Below, one piece after another: positions 18,501 through 25,805 of a DNA stretch of 48,131 nucleotides (positions are counted from its first letter, which is position 1; each line of letters opens with the position of its first letter). Below the pieces are notes generated by a model. The model searched no databases. It saw only the letters and a list, made by a program, of their open reading frames with translations, and was not told the DNA's origin. This stretch comes from an uncultured Verrucomicrobiota bacterium (GTDB taxonomy: Bacteria > Verrucomicrobiota > Verrucomicrobiia > Limisphaerales > UBA1319): contig CAIMWS010000180.1 of assembly GCA_903845125.1 (NCBI GenBank), positions 1-48,131 on the forward strand. The letters run 5' to 3'. Position numbers and translations under genes: made by a program.

Positions 18501-18629
18501 GGTCCACTGCCGGGCCTCCCCCGGCAATTCGCGGAATTGTTTTTCCAGGAGATCCATGGAAGGTTCCGCCGCCCCCAGGCTCAGGACGGAGGAAACCACC
18601 AGCCAACTTGCGTGCCAGATTTTTTTCAT
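15540..18629 (-). CDS. GH106-like glycosyl hydrolase, exported, first of pair
   Basis: A 1029-aa protein with a signal peptide (MKKIWHASWLVVSSVLSLGA). The catalytic region is a divergent member of the same clan as the next gene: FWLHGDESQERLEMYVGKV and KMWIFDEKWWPSGEMGG, then LGFFYDEPETHGDW, which holds candidate acidic catalytic residues. A middle domain resembles the glutamine-amidotransferase-like fold often seen in such proteins (LVVPAVEVIPYAAL). The C-terminal region (about 785-905) contains a beta-sandwich clearly related to that of the downstream gene (shared TADNSF, L-K-P-G-x-N-Q-L-A-I and P-A-G-L motifs), ending in another sugar-binding sandwich. Probably acts on a plant-derived oligosaccharide outside the cytoplasm. 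A perfect TTGACA lies about 65 nt upstream. The exact family number is less certain than for its partner. Confidence 0.68.
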   Translation of the reverse strand: MKKIWHASWLVVSSVLSLGAAEPSMDLLEKQFRELPGEARQWTGPLFWLHGDESQERLEMYVGKVAEGGNGTFTAESRPHKDWLGETWFRDLAICLEAAKKNGLKMWIFDEKWWPSGEMGGKVPKAYGSKRLMAATTNVKGPAKFQAPGFGGAQFIGVVAGRTTAAGLDGASLVDLRDQVREGTLTWEVPDGDWQILNFSWASRISGSRYLVDGASRESVDWYIRTVYQPHYDRFKEEFGRNILGFFYDEPETHGDWGTEVMAVLAERQVDWKRALVAWKAKLAGEEQAAARYQYQQALAEAWGRTLYGGLTRWCEERGVKSIGHWLEHRNEYLNQELCAGDMFPLQKYSSMGGIDAVFAQFRMGQRVANDPPCWQTPKLGSSITHAYGKPDDITMVEIFGARGQDLTYPEMKWWTDHMHVSGVNFHIPHSFNPRAPYDTDCPPYFYNGGFEPRWPLYRVYADYTSRLSVLLTGGRHVCPVALLYLGGSAHFGKVILPDQMSEALQDALYDCDWLPYDVFEQDMRVEGKNLRLRNENYSILVVPAVEVIPYAALAKVKAFYESGGTVVAHGWLPTQSATLGKTAADITALREAVWGTPQPGLRVCRENAAGGRSYLLPARPTPEQLQQVLAGDAGHHPTLEVLEGRTDHWLHVLHRVKAGRDLFFIANQNHQGAARNFRFRIQAAGVPELWDAMRNEITALPFTRQGQAVELTLTMQPNASALLVFQPEARSVPAHLEAGSGTPSQVIPIARQAVPPPVEPKLEKTSALGDLFEGGAWVWYPEGNPGQSAPPGACYFRKTIHLPGGAITKAVFAGTADNSFHLFINGRDAGHGDESSEGWRNPVQLPVASLLKPGVNQLAIEAINATEQASPAGLLGCLQIEFDNGQTQQVRVDPTWKASRTGGRGWNLADFDDAAWPTAKVAAQFGGSPWGRLAAGQLTLSPVKADPFVGRCEWPAGASLDQKRVYLEVEDLAPEDAARVTVNGRYAGGFIGRPLRLDVTAHLKPGANALRIEPFAPKTARLAVYPVK

Positions 18630-18670
18630 AAATGCATTCCCAGCCGATGATTCATTATTGTGTGCGCTGG

Positions 18671-18699
18671 TATGTTCGGCAATCGGCGCCGGTTGTCAA
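18671..18699 (-). promoter_or_regulatory. Candidate promoter of the GH106 pair
   Basis: On the minus strand a perfect -35 TTGACA (18699-18694) is followed after 17 nt by AACATA (18676-18671), a weak -10. The GH106-like ATG is about 41 nt further on. A non-consensus -10 beneath a perfect -35 suggests moderate strength or activator help. Confidence 0.4.
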
Positions 18700-18715
18700 T
18701 CCCGCGGGCTGGTTT

Positions 18716-18743
18716 TTTGGGCCGGCGGGCCCGGCGGGCCAAA
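18716..18743. repeat. GC-rich inverted repeat between the kinase and GH106 genes
   Basis: The outer arms TTTGG/CCAAA and inner arms GCCGG/CCGGC can fold into one strong hairpin with a small bulge. It lies between the stop of the upstream hybrid kinase and the TTGACA of the GH106 pair, where a terminator is expected, but no U tract follows on the minus strand. It may stop transcription only weakly or with a factor. Confidence 0.4.
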
Positions 18744-18829
18744 TAGGGCTGCCCGCCTTGCCGCGCCGTCCCAGCCAGCCGGCGCCGGTTCCCCGCGTGG
18801 CGTTTCCCAAACCGCTGGCGGCGGCCGGG

Positions 18830-21800
18830 CTATGCCTGGTCCAGGCAATCCCGAATGGCCTTCAGCAGGGCGTTGGTGGGGCGCGGCTTGGACAAATACA
18901 CGATGCCTTCGGAAGTCCCTGTCTGGCTCGCCGCCTCCAGGCTGTAGCCGCTATAGATGATCACCTTCAAACCGGGTTTTTCCCGCACCAGGCGCCGGGC
19001 CAGGTCGAGGCCGCTGAGGCCGTCCGGCATCACCATGTCGGTGAACAGCAGATCGATCTGTGCCCGGTGCTCCTCCCAAAGCGCGAGCGCCGCCGGGCCG
19101 CTGCCGGCGTCCCACACGCGGTAGCCCACCTGCCGCAGGGTCCGGGCCAGAATCCGCCGGACGCTGGGGGCATCCTCGACCACCAGGATGGTTTCCCGGC
19201 CGCCCGGGGCGGCCGGGTTTTCGGGCGCTTCTGCCTCCAGGGCTGCAGGTTGGGGCGAGGCGGGCAGGCAAACCCGAAAGGTGGAGCCCTGGCCGGGAAT
19301 GCTATCAACCTCGATCCACCCTTGGTGCTGGGCCACGATGCCGTGGACGGTGGCCAGGCCGAGACCGGTGCCTTTGCCCACGTCTTTGGTGGTGAAAAAC
19401 GGCTCGAAAAGATGTCTCAGCGTGGCTTCGTCCATGCCGCAGCCGGTGTCGGCCACCGCCAGGCATACGAACTGCCCGGGCCGGGCTTCCGGGTGGGTTT
19501 GGAAGTGATCCACTCCGGTTTTCATCGAGGTGGTGCAGATGGTCAGCCGGCCGCCTCCGGGCATGGCATCGCGGGCGTTGACGGCCAGGTTCACCAGCAC
19601 TTGCTCCAGCATGCCGGGGTCGGCCTTCACCGCGGGCAGGTTCTGCTCCGGGGTGAAGCTCAGGCTGACGTGCTCGCCCAGTAACCGGCCGAGCATTTTC
19701 ACCAGGCCGCCAACCACCTGGTTCAGGTCGAGCACTTTCAACTCCAGGGCGGAACGGCGGCTGAAAAGCAGGAGCTGGCGGATGAGGCTGGCCGCCCGAT
19801 CCACCTCGGAGTGCAGTTCCTGGATGATGTCGTGGCTCTCCGGGCTGAGACCGGAATTCTTTTCCATCAGGCCAAGGTTCATGATCATGGCGGCGAGGAT
19901 GTTGTTGAAATCGTGGACCACGCCCCCCGCCAGTTGGCCTACCGCCTCGAGCTTCTGGCTCTGGCGCAGCTGCGCTTCCAGCCGCTGGTGTTCGGTGTTG
20001 TCCTTGAGGAACGCCACCAGGCACCCCTCCTCCAGGGGCAGGTATTGCGCGCTGACCTCCACCGGGTAGCGGGTGCCATCCTTCCGGCGGTGCCAGGTCT
20101 CAAAATGGTCCTGGCCCTGGTCCAGGATTTTCTGGACGCGGGCGGCGATGTCCGCGGCCGATTCCTCCGCCTCCAGCTCCCGGATGTGCCGGGCCAGCAG
20201 CTCGGTTTCGCTGTAGCCGCTCATCCGGCAGAACGCTTCATTGACCTCCAGCAGGCGGCCTTGGCGGTCCATCCGGCAGAACCCGTTCAGCGCGGCGTGC
20301 AGGATGGTCCGGTGCCGGGCTTCGCTGGCGCGCAGGCGGGCTTCCGTCTGCTTGCGCTCGGTGATATCGAGGAACGATCCCAGCAGGCCTTCCGGCTGGC
20401 CCGAGGAGCTGGTGAACAAGCTGGCCGAGAGCTGCAGCACCAGCCGGGCGCCGTCCCGCCGGACCGCATTCATTTCCCCGGACCAGAATCCGGACTCGTG
20501 CAGACGCTCGATGACCTGGACCGCCTCTTCGGGATATTCCCAAAAGGATTCCGCGGGCCGGCCCAGCACCTCCGAGTCCTGCTCATAACCCCAAAGCTTC
20601 AGGAAGGCTTGGTTGACATAAGTCAGCCGGCCTTGGAGGTCGCTGATGGCCAGGGCGTTGAGCGACGAGCCGATGGCAGCGTCTTTCTGCCACAGGCGGG
20701 CTTCCGCCTGCTTGCGCCCGGTGATGTCGCGGGAGAGCATGATGAACCGGGCGGCCGGGGCGGCCGGATCGCCTTTGGCTGCCATGGAAACCTCAAACCA
20801 GGACAAGCCGTGGGCCAGGGGCAACGCATAAACCGCGCCCTGGTGCCGGCCGGTGGCCCGGGTTTCCGCCAGTGCCTCATACAAAATCCGGCTTGCTTCG
20901 GCGGGCAGGAATTCCCGCATCGTTTTGCCCAGGAAACGGTCGGGCGGAACGTAAAGCAAATCCGCTTCTGGTGAGTGGAAATCGCAAATCCGGCCTTCGG
21001 CATCCACCTCGAACAGCAGGTCGGGCAGGGCGCCCAGGGTGGCGGCCAGCCGCTCATTGGTGGAGCGCAGCGTTTCCTCCGCCCGCTTCCGCTCCGTGAT
21101 GTCCCGCCAGGTGCAATAATAACAGGCAGCCCCCTGCCGGTCCAGCAACTGGGTGGTGACCTGGACATGCCGGAGCTCCCCTTGCCGCGTCCGTTGCAGG
21201 GTCTCAAAATCGGCCCGGCCATCGCGGATCGTGGCCGCGATCCGTTCCCGGGTTGCCGCCGGGGTTTCCTGGGCTTCCACGTCGAAGATGCTGAGCTGGG
21301 CGAACTCCTCCCGGGTGTAGCCCAGCTGCCGGTGGGCGGCGGTGTTGAATTCCAGGAACCGGGCGGTCTGGGGATCGATGACCAGCAGGCCGTCCGGAGA
21401 CTGCTCGAACATGATCTGCCGGTGCCGCGCTTCCTGCTCGAGTGCCAGCTCCGCGTGCTTGCGCTTGGTGATGTCGCTCACGCTGCCGATCAGCGCCTGG
21501 GGCTCGCCGGCGGCGTTGCTCACCAAAGTGAAGCGGTCCAGCAGCCAGACATAATGACCCGCCTTGTGCCGGAACCGGTATTCCATCTGGCAGGCCACTC
21601 CGGCCGGGCCGGCGAGGGCCTCCGCCACCACTCGCTGGACTTGCTTTCGGTCCTCGGGGTTCAGCAAGTCCAGGACGCCTGCCAGCGGCAGGGCCCGCAT
21701 CTCCTTGGGGGAATAGCCCGAGATCCGGGTGAAAACCGGGCTGAAATATTCGTAGGCGTTGGTTTGCAGATCCCTTTTGTAGGAGGCGTCCTGGGAATTC

Positions 21801-22657
21801 TCCAGCAACTCCCGCTGGCGGGCCTCGCCGCGGCGCAGCTCGAGGGTGCGCTTTTCCAGGGCCGCCGCGACGTGCAGCAGTTCCTGCTCCCGCCGGGCAT
21901 TGGTGCACAACTCCACCAGGTATTCAGGGGCGCACGGTTTGGGCGCCACCGCGGCCGCCCCCAGGCGCATCCATTCCAGCGTCTCGCTGGGCCGCAAACC
22001 ACCCGCCACCGCCAGGAATACCGTGTCTGGCCGCAGCGGCTTCAGGGAGGCCAGCAGCTGGAGGCCCGCCGCGTCCGGCAAATGGTGATCCAGGATCACC
22101 GCTTGGTAAGCCCCCAGCCGGAATTTCCGCTCCGCCTCCTGGCGGGTCCGGGCGACATCGGCGCGGCAGCCACGGACCTCGAACGCGTCCCTCAAGGCGC
22201 AGGCTTGAAGCTGGTCCTCCTCCACGATCAGCACCGGCAGCCGCCGCCTGGGCAGCCCGCCTTGGAGGAGTTTTTGCGCCAGTGCCAGAAACTCCTGCGG
22301 ATGAAAGGGAAGCGGCAGGAAGGCGTTGGCCCCAAGATCGGCCGTCAGGCGCCCGCCCGCTTCCGTGTCGAGCGCGGCGGCGAACAAGATCGGAACCTCG
22401 TTGAAAAGCGCATAACCGGGGGAACGCAGCCAGCGGCAGAACTGCCAGCCATCCCTCGCCGGCAGGCGCAGGCCCGTCACCACCAGGGCGGGCGGGGCGG
22501 ACGGCTCCATCCCCTCGAGCGCGGCGGCGGCGTTGGGGAATGCCCGCACCTCCATACCCAGGCCGGTCAGCAGGTCTTCAAACTCCCGGGCTTGGGCCGG
22601 ATTTTCATGGACTACCACCGCTACCGCAGGGGCCCGCTGATCATCGCGCATAGTCAT
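18830..22657 (-). CDS. Cytoplasmic hybrid histidine kinase, REC-like/REC/5xPAS/HisKA/HATPase/REC
   Basis: A 1275-aa protein with no membrane segment. Residues 10-130 form a receiver-like domain lacking the phospho-acceptor Asp (TGLRLP instead of D-x-x-x-P). Residues 142-255 are a second receiver with E146, D147, D190 and K240 kept. Five PAS domains follow (about 282-400, 405-525, 535-650, 655-770, 775-890), most ending in D-I-T-x-R-K or a close variant. The kinase core has H915 (VVHDFNNIL, the NtrB-like HisKA subtype), N-box Asn1023 and Asn1027, ADTGCGM and GKGTGLGL. A C-terminal receiver (1155-1275) has Asp1207. An in-frame ATG at 22651 is an alternative start and lies 9 nt after a -10-like GATAAA. 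Tandem 11-bp repeats upstream suggest control by a response regulator. The GH106 pair lies downstream on the same strand, 200 nt away with its own promoter-like element. Confidence 0.9.
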   Translation of the reverse strand: MTMRDDQRAPAVAVVVHENPAQAREFEDLLTGLGMEVRAFPNAAAALEGMEPSAPPALVVTGLRLPARDGWQFCRWLRSPGYALFNEVPILFAAALDTEAGGRLTADLGANAFLPLPFHPQEFLALAQKLLQGGLPRRRLPVLIVEEDQLQACALRDAFEVRGCRADVARTRQEAERKFRLGAYQAVILDHHLPDAAGLQLLASLKPLRPDTVFLAVAGGLRPSETLEWMRLGAAAVAPKPCAPEYLVELCTNARREQELLHVAAALEKRTLELRRGEARQRELLENSQDASYKRDLQTNAYEYFSPVFTRISGYSPKEMRALPLAGVLDLLNPEDRKQVQRVVAEALAGPAGVACQMEYRFRHKAGHYVWLLDRFTLVSNAAGEPQALIGSVSDITKRKHAELALEQEARHRQIMFEQSPDGLLVIDPQTARFLEFNTAAHRQLGYTREEFAQLSIFDVEAQETPAATRERIAATIRDGRADFETLQRTRQGELRHVQVTTQLLDRQGAACYYCTWRDITERKRAEETLRSTNERLAATLGALPDLLFEVDAEGRICDFHSPEADLLYVPPDRFLGKTMREFLPAEASRILYEALAETRATGRHQGAVYALPLAHGLSWFEVSMAAKGDPAAPAARFIMLSRDITGRKQAEARLWQKDAAIGSSLNALAISDLQGRLTYVNQAFLKLWGYEQDSEVLGRPAESFWEYPEEAVQVIERLHESGFWSGEMNAVRRDGARLVLQLSASLFTSSSGQPEGLLGSFLDITERKQTEARLRASEARHRTILHAALNGFCRMDRQGRLLEVNEAFCRMSGYSETELLARHIRELEAEESAADIAARVQKILDQGQDHFETWHRRKDGTRYPVEVSAQYLPLEEGCLVAFLKDNTEHQRLEAQLRQSQKLEAVGQLAGGVVHDFNNILAAMIMNLGLMEKNSGLSPESHDIIQELHSEVDRAASLIRQLLLFSRRSALELKVLDLNQVVGGLVKMLGRLLGEHVSLSFTPEQNLPAVKADPGMLEQVLVNLAVNARDAMPGGGRLTICTTSMKTGVDHFQTHPEARPGQFVCLAVADTGCGMDEATLRHLFEPFFTTKDVGKGTGLGLATVHGIVAQHQGWIEVDSIPGQGSTFRVCLPASPQPAALEAEAPENPAAPGGRETILVVEDAPSVRRILARTLRQVGYRVWDAGSGPAALALWEEHRAQIDLLFTDMVMPDGLSGLDLARRLVREKPGLKVIIYSGYSLEAASQTGTSEGIVYLSKPRPTNALLKAIRDCLDQA

Positions 22658-22660
22658 TCA

Positions 22661-22694
22661 TTTATCGAGGGCTTCAGGTTGTTTTCAGGTTGTT
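22661..22694 (-). promoter_or_regulatory. Tandem 11-bp direct repeat over the -35 region of the hybrid kinase promoter
   Basis: On the minus strand AACAACCTGAA occurs twice, perfectly and back-to-back (22694-22684, 22683-22673). Six nt later comes GATAAA (22666-22661), a -10-like hexamer. The repeat therefore covers the -35 position, which otherwise lacks a consensus. This matches the layout of promoters activated by OmpR/PhoB-type regulators that bind 11-bp tandem boxes. The binding protein is unknown. Confidence 0.5.
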
Positions 22695-22931
22695 GAATGC
22701 TGTGCCATCTGCCTTGCATTCAGGCGCCATAATAGGGCGCTGGGGTTCAAAAGGCAAGCTCCTGCAGCGGCGGGAGTCGGGGTCGCGGTGCTCAAGTATT
22801 TCCGGAAAGAGCCGATAGGAGTATCTGGAAATGATCCGCGCGGAACGGGTGCTGAAACCATGTCGGAGGGCGCTCTTTTCGCCGGGAAAAGGACCGGGTG
22901 GGACACCCACCAGGCCAACCAAGGAATAACT

Positions 22932-23555
22932 ATGATCTCAGGAATCAATGGCGGTTTTAACGCGCAAGACCTGGCCGCGATGCGCCAGGCTCGGTTCAAC
23001 CGGTTGGACCAGAACGGGGACAGCAAGCTCTCCAAGGAGGAGCTGCAGGCCGCGGCTCCAGGCAACGGCAAGGGCGCCAACATCGATAAGATCTTCGCCA
23101 AGGTGGACACGAACCAGGATGGGAGCATTGACCAGGCGGAAGACCAGGCGGCCTTCGCCAAGGTGCAACAGCACCGGGCCCACGGCCCGCAACGCCCCCC
23201 GCCCGACGCCACCAAAATGGCCGACCAGCTTTTTAAAAAGACGGATGGGGATGAGGACGGCAAAATCACCCAGGGCGAACTGACGACGGCGCTGGAAAAG
23301 GTCAAAAACGGGCCGAGTGCGGCGGATGTCTTCAAAGTGGTGGATACCGATAACGATGGCGCCATCACCAAAACCGAGCTGGTGGATGCGCTGAAAAAGG
23401 CGCTGGAGGAGATGCGGCCCAAAGCCACGGCCGACCAGGCCGGCCAAACCACCCAAAGCGGCCAGGCGGAACCGGCCAGCAGCACCGGCTATGGCGCGGA
23501 TGGCGTCCCGAAACCGCCGCCGCCGCCCGACGGCCAGTTTTCAGCCCTGGCTTGA
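22932..23555 (+). CDS. Four-EF-hand calcium-binding protein (XopAW-like)
   Basis: A 207-aa protein with four canonical 12-residue EF loops, each beginning with Asp and ending with Glu: residues 26-37 (DQNGDSKLSKEE), 59-70 (DTNQDGSIDQAE), 105-116 (DGDEDGKITQGE) and 138-149 (DTDNDGAITKTE). The MISGINGG start resembles bacterial EF-hand proteins labelled XopAW-like. No signal peptide is seen. The tail is flexible and Pro-rich (KPPPPPDG). The start at 22932 is chosen over an in-frame ATG at 22788 because AAGGA lies 6 nt before it, the best ribosome-binding site in the window. Probably a calcium sensor or buffer. It is divergent from a hybrid kinase and upstream of a heparinase-like lyase, but separated from it by 276 nt with a repeat element, so it need not be co-transcribed. 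Confidence 0.85.
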   Translation: MISGINGGFNAQDLAAMRQARFNRLDQNGDSKLSKEELQAAAPGNGKGANIDKIFAKVDTNQDGSIDQAEDQAAFAKVQQHRAHGPQRPPPDATKMADQLFKKTDGDEDGKITQGELTTALEKVKNGPSAADVFKVVDTDNDGAITKTELVDALKKALEEMRPKATADQAGQTTQSGQAEPASSTGYGADGVPKPPPPPDGQFSALA

Positions 23556-23596
23556 AGTTTGCGCTCGGCGGCAGTTTCCCCACGGGCTGCTGCCGG

Positions 23597-23694
23597 GATC
23601 TTTTGGGGCAAGACTTTCGTCATTCGCCACTTGCCGATCCGTTGCGGAGATGCTTGCGGCTCACTCCTCGTCCTGGCAAAGAACCTGTGGCGCA
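23597..23694. repeat. Intergenic repeat element, copy A
   Basis: An element of about 98 bp bounded by imperfect inverted ends (GGATCTTTTGGGGCAAGAC on the left; the right end reads GGTTCTTTGCCAGGAC on the other strand). It shares an exact 16-base core, TTCGTCATTCGCCACT (23616-23631), with copy B at 42154-42169. The following TGCGGCTC and CTGGC..AAA blocks occur in the same order in both. It lies 42 nt after the EF-hand stop. It encodes nothing visible and may be a small non-autonomous palindromic repeat. Confidence 0.6.
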
Positions 23695-23773
23695 ATCAAT
23701 GCTTGCTTTTTTCAAGCGGGCCGGGAAGGCCACCGGATCGGCCGGCGGCCCGGGGGGGAGGGCAATTAATGGT

Positions 23774-23801
23774 TTGTCATCGTTCAAGCGGGTTCTAGGA
23801 T
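23774..23801 (+). promoter_or_regulatory. Candidate promoter of the heparinase-like gene
   Basis: TTGTCA (23774-23779) and TAGGAT (23796-23801) are 16 nt apart. The ATG at 23832 follows after about 30 nt and has a good ribosome-binding site, GAAGGTG (23821-23827). Each hexamer has mismatches, so this is a moderate-strength candidate. Confidence 0.35.
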
Positions 23802-23831
23802 GGGTGTGAATACAAACCCGGAAGGTGACTT

Positions 23832-25748
23832 ATGACGAAAACGAACAGGCTGGCCCACGCGGCCAGGCGCGGCAACCTTCATCCCAGCTGGCCAGCGGGG
23901 TTGCTGGTCGGCTGGCTGCTATGGGGGTTGGCGGGAGCGATGCTGGCAGCGGCCCCCAAGGCCGCCCCCGGACCGGGGATCCAGGCCCCGCCGGCTGGTG
24001 ATATTTTAAAAACGCTCCGGCGGGAGCATCCCCGGCTGATCCTGCTGCCGGCCGACCTGGAGCGCATCCGCCAATACGCAGAGGGGAATGCCGACGCCCG
24101 GAAATACCTGGCCACCGTGCGGGAGACCGGGGAGCGGATGCTGGGCCAGCCACCCGTGGAGCGGGTGCTGATCGGGCCGCGGCTGCTGGACAAAAGCCGG
24201 CAGGTGGTGAACCGCATGCATACCCTGGGCCTGCTTTACCGGCTCGATGGGGAGCGGAAATGGCTGGATCGCGCCGTGCGGGAGTTGCGCGCGGTGGCGG
24301 CCTTCACGGATTGGAATCCCTCGCATTTCCTGGACGTGGCGGAGATGACGCACGCTTTCGCCATTGCCTACGACTGGTTTTATCCCGGTCTGGCCGAGGC
24401 GGACCGGGCGCTGGTGAAGCAGGCGCTGGTGGACCGGGGGCTGCGGGAGGCGGAGAAGATCTACCGGCGGAACGGGAGCTGGGTGGTGAGCGCCTTCAAC
24501 TGGAACAACGTCTGCAACGGGGGCATCCTCTCCGGCGCCCTGGCGGTGGCGGACGAGGAGCCGGAGCTGGCTGGCTACCTGGCCGCGGCGGCGGTGCGGA
24601 GCCTGCCCAAGGCGCTGGCCTCCTATGCGCCGGATGGCGCCTGGGCCGAAGGGCCCGGCTACTGGGGTTATGCCACCCGCTACACGGTGGTGGCGCTGGC
24701 GTCGCTGCAAAGCGCCCTGGGCACGGACTTCGGCCTCGGGGACCTGCCCGGGATGGCGGAGGCGGGCGTGTTCCGCATCTATGGCGCGGGGCCGGCCGGC
24801 CAGTTTTTCAATTTCGCCGATGCGGGGGAGAATTCCGGCGCCGAGCCTTCCCTCTTCTGGCTGGCCCGGCGGTATCAAAACCCCGCCTATGCCGCCGCCG
24901 CGCGGCGGGCGGCGGGCGCCCGGCCCTCGGCGCTGGACCTGGCCTATTTCGATCCGCAAGGCGGGTCGGCGGATCTGCAACGGCTGCCGCTGGACCGGCA
25001 TTTCCGGGCGGCGGACATCGTCTTTTTCCGGTCGGACTGGCTGACGAAGGAGGCCTTTTACGCGGGCTTCAAGGCGGGGGACAACAAGGCCAACCATTCG
25101 AATCTGGACCTGGGCACGTTCATCCTGGATGCCCAGGGCGAGCGCTGGGCGATCGAGCTGGGGGCGGACGACTACAACCTGCCCGGCTATTTCGGCAAAC
25201 AGCGCTGGAACTACTACCGCCTGCGCACGGAGGGCCAGAATTGCCTGCTGCTGGACGGCGGGAACCAGGACCCGAAGGCCGCCGCCTCGATCGTGGCTTT
25301 CCACGGCGGGGCGGCGCGGGCGTTTGCGGTCGCCGACCTGACGGCTGGCTACGCCCCGGCCGGGGCGGTGCGGGTATGGCGCGGCCTGGCGGCCTTGGAC
25401 CAGCACCGGCGGCTGCTGGTTCAGGATGAGATCGCCACCCAAAAACCTGTCGCGGTGGAGTGGGGGATGCACACCCGGGCGACGGTGGAGGTGCAGGGCC
25501 GCCGGGCCATCCTCACCCAGCGGGGGCGCCGGCTCCGGGCGGAAATCCTGGCCCCCCCGGAGGCCCTCTTCACCTGCGCCCCGGTGACGCCGCCGCCGCC
25601 GCAAAAACCGGCCCCGGGCGTCAGCAAGCTCCTGGTGCGGCTGCCGGAAAAGACGGCGCAAACGCGGCTGGCGATCCTCCTGTCGCCCGAGCCCGAGCCC
25701 GCGGCGGCGGGTCCGGTGGCGCTCCAACCGCTGGGCGAGTGGAAATGA
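23832..25748 (+). CDS. Heparinase II/III-like polysaccharide lyase, exported
   Basis: A 638-aa protein with an N-terminal signal region (hydrophobic core about residues 22-40). The first ~330 residues form an alpha-helical toroid-like domain (HPRLILLPADLERIR, MTHAFAIAYDWFYP, WNNVCNGGILSGAL, AEGPGYWGYATRYT). The second half is the beta-sandwich of the heparinase II/III family, with DNKANHSNLDLGTFILDA and GADDYNLPGYFG. In characterised members a Tyr and His in these regions act in beta-elimination of uronic-acid glycans; the Tyr in GPGYWGY and the His in NHSNLD are candidates here. The natural substrate could be a sulfated or non-sulfated uronan and is not determined. GAAGGTG lies 4 nt before the ATG. 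It converges with a hybrid kinase gene 57 nt away. Confidence 0.82.
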   Translation: MTKTNRLAHAARRGNLHPSWPAGLLVGWLLWGLAGAMLAAAPKAAPGPGIQAPPAGDILKTLRREHPRLILLPADLERIRQYAEGNADARKYLATVRETGERMLGQPPVERVLIGPRLLDKSRQVVNRMHTLGLLYRLDGERKWLDRAVRELRAVAAFTDWNPSHFLDVAEMTHAFAIAYDWFYPGLAEADRALVKQALVDRGLREAEKIYRRNGSWVVSAFNWNNVCNGGILSGALAVADEEPELAGYLAAAAVRSLPKALASYAPDGAWAEGPGYWGYATRYTVVALASLQSALGTDFGLGDLPGMAEAGVFRIYGAGPAGQFFNFADAGENSGAEPSLFWLARRYQNPAYAAAARRAAGARPSALDLAYFDPQGGSADLQRLPLDRHFRAADIVFFRSDWLTKEAFYAGFKAGDNKANHSNLDLGTFILDAQGERWAIELGADDYNLPGYFGKQRWNYYRLRTEGQNCLLLDGGNQDPKAAASIVAFHGGAARAFAVADLTAGYAPAGAVRVWRGLAALDQHRRLLVQDEIATQKPVAVEWGMHTRATVEVQGRRAILTQRGRRLRAEILAPPEALFTCAPVTPPPPQKPAPGVSKLLVRLPEKTAQTRLAILLSPEPEPAAAGPVALQPLGEWK

Positions 25749-25805
25749 AGGCCGGCCACCGGGCGCATCAGCCAGCCCGCGCCGGGGGCCAGGGCCGGAG
25801 CGGCT

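Noticed and set aside
22788..22931. Upstream start for the EF-hand gene
   Set aside because: The extra 48 residues have no domain character and the ATG at 22788 has no ribosome-binding site, while AAGGA lies 6 nt before 22932.
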